The notes: a model not told the origin generated them from the letters alone. Positions 31,701-45,600 are shown, counted from the first letter of the stretch. The stretch is DNA of 64,000 nucleotides from Rhodotorula mucilaginosa (GCA_034406715.1 CP137874.1:372001-436000), one strand, 5' to 3'. Program-made: numbers and translations.

Positions 31701-32494
31701 ATTCAACACCCTCGTCCGCATCATGGCCACCCGCTGCATGCTCTCCGCCGAGTACTTCTGCTCGGGAAGTCTGCCCGCCTCTCAGTTCACCCACTACGGT
31801 CTCGCCTCTCCGATCTACACCCACTTCACGTCGCCGATCCGTCGTTACGCCGACGTCCTCGTGCACCGACAGCTCACCGCAGCCATCTCTGGCCAGCCGC
31901 TCCATGCCGGTCTGCAGACCAAAGCGTGGGTTGACAAGACGCTCGAAGTCGTCAACAAGCGGCATCGCGGCGCACAGGGTGCCGCCCGCGCCAGTATCGA
32001 GTTCTACGTCGCGCTCGCGATCGAGCGGCGCGAGGAGGCGGCTCAGAAGCAGGCTGGCGAGAACGGTGGCAAGGTCCGCGCAGAGGCCTTCGTGATCCGC
32101 GCCTTCCGTAATGGTCTCGCTGTCTTTGTCTCGCAGTACGTCCTCCCCTTCGCTCGGGCGATCTTTTCTCAACCGCTGATATCCTCCACTGCGCGCACCA
32201 GGTTCGGCCTCGAAGGCCTCGTCACGTTCAAACGCGACAACGAGTACGATGCGGAAAGCTACGAAATCACTGTGCCCAAGGATGCCAGTGGCGAGAAGGT
32301 CACGATCGGCGTCTTTGACAAGGTTGAGGTCGAAATCTCGGTCGAGAAGGTGCGTCTTAATTTTCCGGCGCTCGGATACGCTTCGACGTGTGCTGACTAG
32401 GGACCCTTACGTTTCACGTCTGCAGGACAAGAACACGCAGCGCGGCAAGGTCGTGATGCATCTCATCCAGCCTGTAGACTCGCGCGGCATGTGA
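28728..32494 (+). CDS. DIS3: Exosome catalytic subunit Dis3/Rrp44
   Basis: This 3'-5' exoribonuclease and endonuclease of the RNA exosome acts in nucleus and cytoplasm. Exon 1 (start 28728) ends [12 protein letters not shown] and splices to VVREHYLR, the conserved entry to the PIN domain. The PIN domain shows [16 protein letters not shown] and [17 protein letters not shown] with acidic active-site residues. Cold-shock domains follow ([29 protein letters not shown]). The RNB domain carries the Mg-binding motif CQDIDDALH near 30722-30750 and HIADVSHFV, then [20 protein letters not shown]. The S1 domain ([18 protein letters not shown]) precedes the end at TGA 32492-32494. All catalytic acidic residues appear intact. 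About nine introns are used. A Ser-rich insert sits in the PIN domain near 29340-29400. Confidence 0.95.
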
Positions 32495-32996
32495 TTCAAT
32501 TGACGGTTGTGCTCCTGCGTCCCATTGGAAATCCCGCATCTCGGCTCAGCTGACAGAGGGAGTATAGCCGATTCTATGCGCCGAAGCCAGCACCACTCGT
32601 TTGTCATCTTCGGTGAAGGGAGTATTGCCACCGGCCACAGACGCTGTTTTCCGCCGCTCATTTTGTTTTCATCGGCTCGCGCTCTTGTCTCTTCCGATGC
32701 CTTTGCCTTCATAGAGTCGTTCCTATCCTGTGGTGCATTGACTGAGACTGTAGACTCTGTGTCCGACGAAGAGGATCCGCGTTTTCCTCGGATTTACGCT
32801 CCTTTTTGCACGTGCACTTTGAACGACGCAGGGCCCCGAACACGTCTCTAATCGCATAACAGCGGACTGTACACGGTCTAGGGATCTACCGACGTCCAGC
32901 GTCTCACCTCAGGAGTACTCCTGCCCGCTTATACCCGACCAACGCTCCCGCCTCCGCCGCTGATAGAGATGCGTTCTCACTGAGGATCTGAGCGCT
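32495..32996. other. intergenic region between DIS3 and GCN2
   Basis: This 502-bp stretch holds the DIS3 3' end and the GCN2 promoter. It is less GC-rich than the genes. I see no gene or strong motif. Confidence 0.45.
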
Positions 32997-35900
32997 ATGG
33001 AAGATCTGGACGAGCTTCAGGAGCGCGAGATCGAGGTCGTACAAGGTGCGTAGCTCCCCTGGACCCCGCTACGCGACCCAAGAGGCGCCCGTGTGCATAC
33101 ATCGCTCATCGTGTTGACCGACGACATCTTTGCAGCGATCTATGGCGAGGACTTTGAGCAAGCCGAGAGTCGTACGGCGTGGAAGGTACGCTACTCTCGG
33201 GACTTCGCATGTAATTTCTTGCCGGTAACCTTCTCGCCCTCCAGACTGTGAACGCCGTGCACGAATTTCGAGTCTGCGTCCGACCGGTCGACGAGGATCT
33301 CAAGGACAAAGTTTCCGTCTGGTTGCGCTTCAAGTCAGTAACGACATGCTTTTCCCTGCCCGAGCGCTAGCTTGTGCGCTGACCGCACAACCTACCCTCA
33401 GACTACCGAAGCGTTACCCAAAGGTCGCGCCGAACATTTCTCTCGAAGACCCCAAAGGGTTGTCCAATCAACATGTGACACACCTCGTGAGCATCTCCCT
33501 CGAATCTCTGACTTGACCGGGCCGCGCGAAAGCTCGCACGAAGCACAGACTGACTCCGAGATCCTCCAGTCGACGCTCCTCCAGCGGGAAGCATCCGGCC
33601 GACTCGGCGATGAGATGCTGTACGACTTGTGCTCGCAAGCTGCTTCCTACATCACCGAACGCCACGTCGATTCGGTTCGCGGCGCACAGCCTAGTCTCGA
33701 AGATCAGCGTCGGAAACGGGGTGAAGAGCAGGCCAAGGTGAGTCAACTGCGTCATGTCCTACCAACGGGACGATGCGCTTACTGCCGGTCATCGGTACAC
33801 AGGCATCCGAGAAGGTCAAGCTACAAGAGCAAGCGCTGCGGGAGCAGAAAGAGGCGGAAGAAGCGGCACGGCTCTCGCACCTCATCTCTGAGGACGTGCG
33901 CAAAAAGGAGGAAATGCGCCTCGACCGGGAACGTCGAGAACGTGAACTCGATCGCGAACGCGATAACGCGTCCCTCGAAGTCGGACCGAACGGCGAGAAA
34001 ACCGTCAAGATGCCCATCTTCGGCCCCGGCGGAAAAGCCGACGGAGTCGTGCGATTTGGCTTTTCGCTCGCCGATGGTGCGGCAGATGTCCATTCGCAGC
34101 TCTCAAGTTGTCCGATCTGACATTTCCGCCCTCAGATTGGCTCACGCGTTTGTTCTCCATCTCTCATCGAGCAAATGAGAAAGAAGAAGCCGGCACCGCC
34201 TTTGTCGTCGAGATCCTCGCACCTTATTACCTGTCTACGCAAGGTGCGTCCGACGATGCGTTTTCACCACTGCGCTTACTGACCGCTGGACGCACAGGTA
34301 AGCGAAAGATCAGCAAAATCGAGGCGGACCTGGATCGCATTCGACCGCTTCGGCATCCCAACTTGTTCTCGCTCGACGGGTATCGCGTGGTCCGCTACGC
34401 ACCGGCATATTTCCCACCGAACCCTACAGCAAAGCTCACGGTGCGCTCTGGCGAGGGGTGGACCGTCGTCATGTTGGGACCGCCTTGTCGAGCGCAAACC
34501 CTTGAAGACCTTCTCATCGCTGTCGGCGAGCTGCGCCCGGATCGCGCTCTCGACTATTTCGGCCAGATCCTCAAAGTTGTCGAATACCTACACGCGCACA
34601 ATGTCGTCCATCGCGCTTTGCGAGCGAAGCTCGTGTTTGTCGAGACGACCAGGTCTGCTGGAGGCGATGAGCACGCCGGTCTGCGCCTCGCCGGCGTCGG
34701 CTGGTACCGCCGCTTGATCGATCTGAACAAGGCAGAACCGTGGTTACAGCAGCCGTCAAAGGAAGAGCTTCCGGACGCTTGGTGCGTAGAATTTCTGCGT
34801 TGCGACGTGCTTCCTCACTCTGACGGTGCCACGATCCAGGATGAGCCCCGAAGCGCTCGCAGCGCCGTTCACGTACGACAAGCCCCGCGACATGTACGAG
34901 CTTGGAATATTGCTTGCTCAGATGCTCTTCGGCGTCGACGTGACGGAGAAATTTGCCTCGCCCGCGAATCTCGTCAACAGCAGTGAGTCCTGTCACCCAC
35001 GCTCAATTCCGGTCAACTGAACCTGATGAAATTCCGGTGTACAGTTCCGCGATCATCGCCGGTGGCGATTCGGAGGACGCTTCGGGACCTTCTCCTCACC
35101 GAGGGCAAAAAGCGACCGACTGCCTCTCGGCTAGTCTCCCAGCTTGCGGACGACAGCGAGAGCGTCACCATCCATACGCCTCTGAAACTTGCGACCACTC
35201 CTCCATCAGCGTTAGCAGGCTGGCCACGAGCAAACGGAGGCCAAAAGGCGATGACGCCTTTAGTCTCACCGCCGCCGCCGACCCAACTCGCTCGGAGTAT
35301 CGAAGGCCCGAGCGGATTCTTCGTTCAACCACGAGTGTCCGGATCGCGCTACCGCAGCGAGTTTGAGGAGCTCGAGTTTCTGGGTCGTGGCGGGGGTGGT
35401 CAAGTCGTGAAAGCGCGGAACCGCCTCGACGGTCACCTGTACGCGGTCAAGAAGATCCGCCTGCCCCACGACCGCGCCAGCGAGAACAAGATTCTACGAG
35501 AGGTCACGATTTGGTGAGTCCGCTCGTTGAAAGCGCTCCATCTATGTTGTTGACCTTCCTTTTCATGCACAGGTCTCGCATGAATCACCCCAAGTGAGTT
35601 GCTGTATCGCACTCTGAACGCGCAATTTTACCTGACAGTGCCTTTCGTGTGCAGCATCGTACGCTATCACACGGCATGGACCGAAGTCGACGAAACGTAC
35701 CCGAACTTTGGTCAAGACGGGTCGTCAACCCAGCATACCGCGACGACCAACGCCACCGATACAGGGTCGAGCCTGCGAACGGAAGAAACCGCCGACGACT
35801 CGAGCGACAGCGACTCGACAGTGTCCGGTTCTGACAGCTCCGATACCGAGTCGGGTCCCGAGTCGCACGACGAGGGTCCTATCGATATGCATTTTGGCGA

Positions 35901-38900
35901 CTTCGAGGACGATCTCGACTTCCTGTCCGTCGGCCACGCCCAGTCCCGCAGCATGTCGTACCCGAGCATACACTTCGGTAACGAAGACGACCCGTCGCGT
36001 CCCACCTCGAACGATGCGACGCCGGAGCTCTCGCGCAATGTTTCCCCGGCACCGCTGCTCAAGGTCCCTACGCCGGCGTCCACGCCGAAGCAGACGCGGA
36101 CGCTCTACATTCAGGTACACCTGCGTTACCTGCCATTCACCGATCCTTTCGACAGTACTAACGCGGCCCCGCCACCAGATGGAGTACGTCGAAAAGCTCA
36201 CCCTCCGCGAAGCGATCGAAGACGGCGTGTCGGAAATCGATTCCTGGCGATGGACTGTACGTTGCTTGCAAACCTATTCCCGTGCTCGCCAAGTTACTGA
36301 AAATCTAACGCACTGCAACAGTTTCAGATCCTGTCGGCTATGTTGCATTTCACCTCGCTCAAGTGAGCGCCTCCTTTCCTCCGCGTTCGAAAGAAGCGGG
36401 ACAATGCGCTGACCACGCCGAGCACCGCAGCATTCTGCATCGCGACTTGAAGCCGTCCAACATCTTCATCGACGTTAAAGGAGACGTCCGGATCGGAGAC
36501 TTCGGCCTGGCAGTGAATCAAGGCGGCGCAGAACTCGGCGACGTCTTTCTCAGCTCCGACAATCCCCTGGACGAGTCGGACCTCACTTCGGGCGTCGGCA
36601 CATCTCTCTACATCGCTCCGGAGACGATGACGCGCGGCAGGGCGGCGACGGCGAAGCACTACAGCAACAAGGTCGACATGTATTCCTTCGGCATCGTCTT
36701 CTTCGAGCTGTGGCATTCGTTCAAGACGGGGATGGAACGCATACACGTCTTGCATGACCTGCGGCGGCCCGAAGTCAAGTTTCCGACGACGTGGGATCCC
36801 GCCATGCTCCCTCGTCAGACGAGAATCGTCCAAGCATGCTTAACGCACGACCCGGAGCTCCGACCGTCGCCTCAAGATCTTCTCTCATCCGACATGCTCC
36901 CGCCGCGAGTCGGCGACGATTCTATCGAAGAGACGATTCGCCTACTTTCTCACTCCGGCACGACCCATGCTCAGAAGCTCATTACGGCACTCTTCGCTCA
37001 GTCCGACGAGGACCGTTTGCGGAAGGATTTCTCGTATGATTTCTATGACGGATCCGGGGTATGTCTCGCGATATCTCGAAGTTCTCATAGTGACGCCTCT
37101 GACTTTCGCCGTTGACAGGCCAAGGCGGACAACGACCCGTACGCTCAACTCGTTTACGACAAGCTTAGCCGAATCTTCCGGCAGAAGGGCGCCGTAAAGA
37201 TGGACAGCCCGCTGCTCATGCCTCACTCTCAAGTCCACGCGGCTCGGAAGCCGGTCCAGCTGCTCGACGCTGACGGCACCGTGGTTTGCTTGCCTTTCCA
37301 GCTCAACATCCCGTTCTGTAAGCTGCAGACTTGATGCAACCGCGTTCGCATCTCGACTGATCACTTGTTCTTGCAGGTCGTATGGTTGCTCGCGACACAT
37401 CTCTGACGCGCCTGAAGCGGTGGACGATCGCGCCCATCTTTCGGCCGGCGCCAGCAGGAGGAGTGAGCTTTCGCATTTCTCTCCGTCGTGCGCCGTGGTT
37501 GACCCAGATCGAACACAAACAGCAACCTCGCGCCGTTCTCAACGCCGCGTTTGATATTGTATCCGATGCAGTCATGCCAGCGATGGAAGCCGAATGTCTT
37601 TACGTGGTCGAAGAAGTACTCGGAGCGTTTCCCCTCACTGGCGCCCCCGCTCACCTGATCAACCACTCGAAACTCCTCGACGCGATCCTCGACATAGTTC
37701 CGACGAAGCAGCGAACTGCTGTCTGCGATATCCTCGTCCAGCATGGTCGTCTGCAGCGATCCTGGACGAAAACGTCGACCGAGCTGTTGAAACTGCCTGG
37801 CGTCACGCCGTCGATCTCCGATACGCTCAGGTCTATGGATATTCTGGGTATGTTTCCTCTTCAAAGTTCATGTTCGTTCCCGCCAGCTGAACGTTCTCTC
37901 TTCGTCGACAGGCGATCCCGGCAAGATCCGTGCCGCCTTCATGTCCGGTCCGTTCCGCTCAAAGCAAGCCGCCAAGAAAGGTCTACAGGAAATCGGCAGC
38001 ATCATCGACCTCTGTCGGCAGATGGGCATGTCCAACATCAAAGTCGCACCGCTTCTGGCGACCAACTACGACCTGCACCGCAACGGGACAATCTTTGAAT
38101 CTCACATCGTCCGCGGCAAATCTCGCGACATCATTGCTGCAGGAGGAAGGTACGTCGTGTTCGGGATGAAGCGACATGACTGAAGTCACGTACTGACGCT
38201 GCTTGCCTTGCAGGTTCGACGAAGTGGTCACTCGTCTTGCCGCCCCGGAAGTCCGCATGTCTGGCCGGTGCCCGCACGTCGTCGGGTTCTCTTTGGCCAT
38301 TTCGAAGCTCTCGTTGGCCGCCGCCGAAGCGAACTCGACCACCGGAAAGCAGGCGATGACGCGGAAAGACGAGCACCTGCGCTCTTACGGCTCGTGGGCT
38401 ATCCGACGGTGCGACGTCTACGTCGTCAGCTTTTCGCCCGGCTTGATTGATCTTCGACTTGAGATTGTCAAGGACTTGTGGCGCGATGGCATCAAAGCCG
38501 ATCTCGTCAGTTTCTCTTCATACCTCTCAAGGGGAAAGCTTTGATGTTGACGGTGCTTCCTCGAAATTCTCTAGATGTACGACGACGACTTTCTCGCCCT
38601 CACGCCGGAACAACTCGTCAGCGCATGCCGACGCGAGGGCATTCTCTGGCTCGTGATCGTCAAGCCGAGCGTCGCCGGACGGGCTGCCACCCACGAGTCG
38701 GAGACCTCGCTCAAAGTCAAGTCCGTTCTGCGCGGATCTGAGGAGGAAGGTGCGCCATTTCATACTCGTTCCGGTCCCTTCTCAACACTCGCTGACGCAG
38801 CTCTCATGACCATCAGTCATGCGATCCGAGTTGTCGACTTGGCTCGTTCAGCAGTTACGAGAGCAGTCTGGAGTCGACGAAGCTGCTGGAGGGAACGCAG

Positions 38901-39540
38901 AGGCCGCCGCAGACGTCGCCGCGAATCTTCAAGAACCATCTAAGCCAGCACAGGACTACATCCCCGTCCTGCCGGAAGAGGAAGGACGGACGCAACGAGG
39001 CGACGTGAACCGTCAGAAAGGCAGACACAACAAGCGCTCCATGTTTGCGGCCCGCGGTAAGCTGGCCTTGTCTTATCTCGGGAGGGCTTGACCGGGCCAA
39101 TCTGCTTACAGGTTTGCGGACTCACAGCCCAGAAGAATATCGAGCAAGCCGCAAAGGCTGCCGCAGAAGCGCCCGTCTGTACGTGGGATTTCTGCTCACG
39201 CCGTTTCTCGATTGGACGCTGATTTCACTTTCGGAACAGTCGCGATCGACCTGGACGGACAAGCCTTCGAGCGCATGGCTCTTTCGTGTAAGTCTACACT
39301 GTTCCTGGTGTGTGTGCTTTGATCGTATCTCACACATTGTGGCCTGCAGCGGGATGGATCACGAGCGACGAAGCATTCAAAGCGTTGCTTCACACGGCGC
39401 CGCCCGGCAAGCGGGACTACTACAACTCGATCCGTTCTCAGATTCAACGCTATAAGCGGGAGCACGAGTGCTCGCGCTTCTGGCTGTTCTCCTTGCGCGA
39501 CGACCGGAGCGTCCTCATGTCCTTTTTCGAGCGCCTTTGA
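32997..39540 (+). CDS. GCN2: eIF2-alpha kinase Gcn2
   Basis: This kinase senses uncharged tRNA and phosphorylates eIF2-alpha to slow translation in starvation. All five Gcn2 parts are present in order. An RWD domain starts MEDLDELQEREIEVVQ, then AIYGEDF and LPKRYPKVAPNISL. A pseudokinase follows (34200-34990), with HRALRAK where an active kinase has HRD. The true kinase begins FLGRGGGGQVVKARN and YAVKKIRLP near 35380, has a long acidic Ser/Thr-rich insert (35690-36110) typical of Gcn2, then HRDLKPSNIFIDVKGD and IGDFGLA near 36440-36510, and GTSLYIAPE. The histidyl-tRNA-synthetase-like domain has TSLTRLKRWTIAPIFRPAP. The C-terminal dimer and ribosome-binding domain ends at TGA 39538-39540. Some 18 introns interrupt it. 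The last part runs tail to tail with the MFS gene. Confidence 0.95.
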
Positions 39541-39695
39541 GCGGATCTTTACCGTCCGCTTCCTTATGTTATTTTTGTCCCTTTCCCGAACTCTGTTGTT
39601 TTTGTCCCACAAGTCTCTGCATCATCGAGGTAGTGTAGTTGTTTTCGGAGGCAGAGGCCGCCGAACTATGTACATCACCCATTGCATCGCTATTC

Positions 39696-42239
39696 TCAAT
39701 GCGTCAAGGTGCTCGTTCTGCCGAGGCGAGCGCCCATCCTCTCCTCTACCTGCACCAGCCCCCATGCTGCGCCGGCGGTCGCCAAAAAGCAGAGGGCGCT
39801 GAGCGACAGCGGCAACACGCTCGTGCTGATGCTGAGCAAGATGCCGGTCACGAGCGGCGCGATGATCCCCGAGAGCCTCGAAAGGGCGGAGGCGATCCCG
39901 GACGCCGTTCCGCTGTCCGAGGAAAAAGAGGGGTCAGTCTCGGCGGGAAAGCTGAGAGGTGAGGATTGCGCTCTTACCGCATCGTGACGGGGAAGATTTC
40001 CGGAGTGAAGCCGTAGATCACAGCATCTGCGGTCGAAACGATTCAAGATCAGCGCGTATCCATGTCAAGAGTAACTTCCAGCTCCAGGGCGAGGACGCAC
40101 ACATGAGGGTGGAAGCGAAAGACACGGCCATGCTGCTCAAGACGATCCCCACCGAGGTATTGACAAACACGAACACGACCGTCGCCGCCGACGTGGCCAA
40201 AGTCGAGATGGCGAGTGTTTTCGCCCGGCCGAGGGGCGTCTCGACGAGGTACGCTCCGACGAGCGAACCGGGAAGACCCGAGACCGTGTACATGACGTCT
40301 GCAGAACAGGTACGGCGTCAGGTTGAACTCGATTCTCCGCGAAATGCGACCACCCAGGCTCACAGGTACGCAGGGTCTCTTCCTGCGTTGTGGGGCGTGA
40401 AGGAGCTGTATCGGCCAATTTTGATTCAAGAAATTTGGGGAGAAAGACGTTGAAGATCTGGAGGAAGCGTGGAGATTGTCAGTGAGCGTGAAGAAGATCA
40501 CCGCACGAGGGCAGAAGCAGCACACGGTGTAACCCGCACTCGCGAGTGTCCAGATGGTCCAGACAAAGAGTGTCGTCCGTCGCCACTTCGGCGCGAGAAG
40601 GTCGCTAAACCGATCAGCGTACGCTGTCACCGGTCCCTGTAGCGCTGCAGGTAATCGCTCGATCCATGCCGGAGGCTGGTGGTTCAACGCGCCGGACCGG
40701 GCGCCATCGAAAGAGAGAGCTGAATCCGGTAACGTGAACTCGGACAGGTCCCCATCCTCGAACGTCGACGGGGCTTGGAAAGGGCTCGCTAGACTTGAGC
40801 GAGGTCGGCTCTCGGGTGACGTGTGACCCATTGCTGCGTACCCAGGTGGACTCTTGGCGACGAGCGATCCGCTCGAGTGACTCGGCCCGTCGGCGGAACG
40901 GACGTCGTTGCGATCGTGATGGCGGTCGACCACGTCGCTCAAGGCCCACGGAGACTCGTCTCCGTTGATTTTCGAAATCCGCCGGAGGGTTACGACGGCT
41001 GCTGACGGACGATTCGAGGCGACGAGGAACTTTGGCGATTCGTGCAAGCGGAACATCAGTACTCGCGAGACGCAGAGGATCGCGCTCTGTGAGCTTTCAC
41101 TGGTCAGTCGTTGTCAAGCCTGGGGATACGCGAAGAACCAGTGCTTACCACGATCGCGAGAGCCCCGAGCATGTACCGCCACCCGACGTTCTGCGTCGCG
41201 ACATCGCAGGCTTCTCCCGTCTCGCTCGCGGCAGCCGTGCATGAGAATCGTGGTAGAATGATCAAGCCCAAGATCGACGTGACGATTGCGCCGAGAGAAA
41301 AGCTGCGTGTTTTGCGGGCACTCAGTGAACCTGACACCGTGAGTCACACAAGGGGAATGCACTCACAAGACTGAGAGTGCGGTGAGGAGGTAGTGTCGCG
41401 TCTTTGGCACATTTTCGAGGAATCTAAGCCCGGAGACTGATTAGCCATGTTGGCGGAAAAGACTTGGCGTGCGACGTACAAGGTTCCATCGGTAGGCATT
41501 GAGCCTCCGATTCCGGTGCCGACCCAGAAGAGCGCACAGCAGAGCCAGCCAAACGAGGGCGCGAAAGCGGCAGCGCCGGCAAAGACGGCTGTGATGGCGA
41601 GGGTGAGGTTGAAAGCCGGAACGCGACCTTTCGCATCCGAGACTGCATTTGATGCCGCGTCAGCGCATGCATGTTCTCTTTCAGTGCCCGATACGAAACC
41701 CACAGCTGCCCCATCCCCAGGCTCCGATCTGCAAACCAAGTTCAGGAGGGTCAAGAGATTTGTCCTTGGAAGAGAGGACAGCTTGACGACAGAACACGCC
41801 GACTGACCATCATGCCGGCAAAGATGCTAGTCGAAAGCAGACCGATATAGCGGTCGCCGACCTGGAAGTGCTCCTGAACCCTTGGCAGAATGACCGACAC
41901 GGTCTGGAGGGTCATGTTGTCCATGGCCCATCCGAGGCCGCACAGGACGAGCAACTGGTACTGATACCGGCCCATCCCGATCTTTTCGAGCGCTGCATCC
42001 AGCGGCGTCATGTTCGCTGCCCGCACGGCGGTTCTCGCCTCAGAGTCGGTGTCATCGTCGCCGTTCTCCGAAGCCGGCGACGACTGAGAAGAGGGTTCGT
42101 CGTGGAGGAGGAGCGGAACTTCGGCCGCAGCCGAGTCGTCGTTTCCTTGCAGCGGGCCTGCCCCGCTTACATGCGTAGCGAGCAGCGGAGTCCTCGAAGG
42201 CTGCCTGCTCGGCGCTGCAGGCGGATCTGGACGCGCCAT
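39696..42239 (-). CDS. MFS transporter, SV2/SVOP-like branch
   Basis: This is a twelve-helix major facilitator transporter of the plasma membrane or an organelle. A disordered Ser/Asp-rich N-terminus precedes EKIGMGRYQYQLLVLCGLGW and AMDNMTLQTVSVILPRVQEHF. Helices follow (GFVSGTE region; AFAPSFGWLCCALFWVGTGI with GIGGSMPTDGTLY). The central loop is long, hydrophilic and Ser-rich (about 40620-41030), after LHESPKFL. The C-terminal half contains YTVSGLPGSLVGAYLVETPL, AVIYGFTPEIFPVTMRGTAS and SRLSGIIAPLVTGILL. The YGFTPEIFPVTMRG pattern is characteristic of the SV2/SVOP and related organic-ion or sugar transporter group. The substrate cannot be told from sequence. About seven introns are used. 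Confidence 0.87.
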
Positions 42240-42641
42240 CCTCCGGGAAGAGCAGCGGACTTGGCTTGGCGAAGAAGTGGTGAAGGAGTGTAAAGGCTAT
42301 CGGAATGCAGGAGACTGCCGTCGGTGCATCCTGCGACGCCCTTTCCACGTGTCGCTCGAGTCGTACAGCCAAGAGTATAGCCTGCAAGGAAGCGAGGACG
42401 CGCCGACATTTTGCAGAGTGATGACATCGCGGACTCCGCGGCATTCCGTTCTATTTTCGCACCAGGCTATAGCGATCGAACGACCACGGTACAAGTGCTT
42501 GACAAGAAGACCGATCTGGTGTTGCACAACAAGGTGGTACATCGTTTTCTGAAGGCGATCCGTCCCTTCGTTCCTTCCCGGCCGGGGGGATCCGGCGCCC
42601 GTCTCCGGACAAGAGCATCGGTTCCTTCCGGCATTTCTATC
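42240..42641. other. intergenic region between the MFS gene and fimbrin
   Basis: This region includes the MFS promoter and the fimbrin 3' end on the same strand. I see no gene, repeat or motif worth naming. Confidence 0.45.
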
Positions 42642-45600
42642 TTACTTGGCACCGCCAGCCTGGAGGGCCATGAGCGCGGCGCAGAACGTCAGGACGAGGC
42701 GCGGGCGGACTTCGACAATGTCTTCCGGGACGATGAAGATGAGCGAGCTGGTTTCCACGAACGAGAAGGGTGAGGTCTCGTTAGCTCGCCTGCGTTTCAC
42801 TCGACTCGAGATGAAGGGGGAAGAGAGGAAACTCACCCGAGCTTGCGTGCGATCGAAATGGCGAGTTTGGCTGTGGGTAACGTTTGGACCAAGGGACACC
42901 GGAAGCGGATCAGTCTCATGAAGCAATGTGAGATCGCAGTCCCCCCAGGAAGGCCGCCTCGAAAACCCACCATTGGCCTTGCACTCGTCGTCGGTCCTGC
43001 CGTCGTACACGAGCGAGTAGTCGACATAACCCGGCTTGAGCGTCTCGAGCAAGTCGAGGAAGAACTTGGCATTCTTCAAACTCGGATCCTTGAAGCTGCG
43101 CATCGTCGACTGCTTCCCGCCCTTCTGGACCTGATCGTTCGCCCATTTGACGATATCCGAGTCGGTCACCTCGCGACCGTTCTTGCTCAGCGACGCCATC
43201 GTACTCAAGATGTTGCGCCGCATCATTTGCCACACGAGGCCGAGGGTCAAGGTCCGCGAGCCGTCCACAATGTCGGCACCCTGGATCCCCACGATGTGCA
43301 TGTTGTTCTGCTTGGCGAGGTCGAGGCAGTAGTTGGTGTTCTCGACCGCCTTGAACCGCGAGAGCGGGAGCGGCGTCTTGGACACTCGTCGCCACGTGAC
43401 CGAGCCGGGGATCACCTTGTCGAAGGCTTGCAACAGTACGAGGCCGTCCTGTGCGGTGCGCGACATGTGGCATGAGAACCTGATCACCACGAAGGAGCAA
43501 AATAAATCGTGTCGCTTATGGAGAACGCACCTTGAGGTCCTCGAACAAGTCGTGCACGCCCGGATCAACATCGAGCGAGTTGAGCCAGAGCGTAAACACC
43601 CTCGCCTCGCGCTCGCCCTCGGCGTCAAACTCTTCAATCACCGGCTTTTCGTTCTCCTCGAGCGGTTCGAGTCCGGGCCACGTGTTGAACAAGTTGGCGA
43701 CGAACGCGAGGTTGAGCTTGGCGTTGCCGGCGACGAGGGACGACGCGGTCAAGTACTTGCGGCAACCGATCGCGTCGGCGTTTTGCAGGACCTAGAAATG
43801 GGAGGGGTCAGGCGAGTCCAAGATAGCCCATACGCAGCAGGTCCCCAAAAGAGGAACCACCACAAACCTTTTCGGCGCGCTGGTGCAAATCGGTCTCTTG
43901 CAAGGGGGCGCGCGAGCATTCGGCCGGCTTGAGCTGGTTGAGGAGCACCGTGTAGTTCTCGCCGTCCGAGACGTCCTTGCTAAAGTTGTTGACTCTGTCG
44001 TCGGAAGAAACCCCTCGGCGAGCCGTATGTCAGCCGTTGCTGGCTCGAGACGCCACGGAACTCGTCGACTCACCGCCTCGGCCAGTTGGCCGCCTTGAGG
44101 TGGAAGTTGAACCAGCGGAGGAGGATCTGATCGGGCGGCAACCTCAAGAACTGTTCGAGCGTCTCGTCATCCTCGAGCAAGCGGTACAGTTCGGGGTGCA
44201 ACTTGATGTCAATCTTGGCGAGCAACCCGCGCCGGATAATCTGCCAGATCAAGCCGAGGATCAAGTGCTCGCGACCCTCGTTCAGGTCCGACGCGCCAAT
44301 GTTGACGGTCGAGAGGCCGAGCGACTTTGCCGACGTGATGACGAGGTTGTTGTTCTCGGTCATCTGGAAGTTGTTCAGGGTCGCTTTCGACTTGGCCGCC
44401 GGCATCGCCGAGGGGGCCTTGGATTTCGACGAGGCCTTGTTCAGGACTCGCTCGTCGATCGTGTCCGGGACCGAGTCGTTGATCAATTTCGCGAGGAGGA
44501 GACCGTCTGGCGGGTGGCGTTTGATGAGCCTTCACATTCCCGGAAGAGTACGGAGCACTGCTACCCACCTCGGCATTCGTCAAAGATCTGGAAGGTGTCG
44601 GTCGGGATCGGCAGGCGGTCGCCAATGTCGGCATCGCCAGCGAGCACCTGTTTCGAAGTTTGAAGATGGGTCAACTTCCCTCCCAGCGGCTTCGTACAAG
44701 CTTGGCGCTCACCTGGTTGATGTGCCTGGTGAATTCGGTCCGCTCGTCCTCGTTGATCGAGTGGGTGATGTTGGTGTTGCTGCCCTTGACCAAGACTTTG
44801 CCACCTCCGTGCTTGTCGCCGCCGGTCGTCTGGTGGTGCAGTTGTTCCGCTCCGGCTCCGACTCCGACTCCGGCACCCCCACCGGTCGCGCCCATCAAGC
44901 CACTGAGTGCGCCGCCTCGGAGGACTTTGCCGGCCTGGGCGTTGGCACCGGATCGGAGCTTGTCGACGAGGTCGACAAAGTCGTCGAGTTCGACTTGGCC
45001 GGACGAGTCGATCGAGACGGCCTTGAGCGTCTCGCGGACTTGGTCGTAGGTCCATTTGCCGGACGGGGATTCGGGTTTCGCGTTGGTCGAGAGGGCGGTC
45101 AGGACGGTCGATTTCGGCAACCGACCCGTCGAGTCGAGGTCGATTTGGCTGTGGGAGCCGTTGCGCTGCGGTCAGCATGGCATTCGCGACGCTGCACCTG
45201 TGCCCCCGTCTGTGATGATGCCCCAGTCCCGTTCGGCGGAGACTCTCAGCACCGCCTCGGCACACACATGTCCCGGCTTGTCGGTGGTCGGAGCGAGGGC
45301 GACTGGGCCAGTTGATGACAGTCATGGTGATTCCGAGCTGTCCGCCAGCCTCTGGTGGCCTGTGTGTTGGCGGAGGTTGGAACCCGGATGACGCAGACAG
45401 CAGGTGTCGTCTCTCGCCCTCGGCAAGCGCACCAGTTGCCCCGGGTTGCGAGCAGCGATCCCACCGCAATAGCTCATCGAGCGATGCTGTCCCAGCTGTG
45501 GGCCTGCTCGTGGTCGACAGGGCGAGTCGAGTGCGAGGTGGGGCGGGAGTGAGGAGGAGGACTGACTTGAACTGCTCGACGAGCTGCATCATCTCGCCCT

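Noticed and set aside
45149-45566. Box C/D snoRNA in the fimbrin intron
   Set aside because: A GTGATGA box occurs only on the strand opposite to transcription and no box D lies at a suitable distance.
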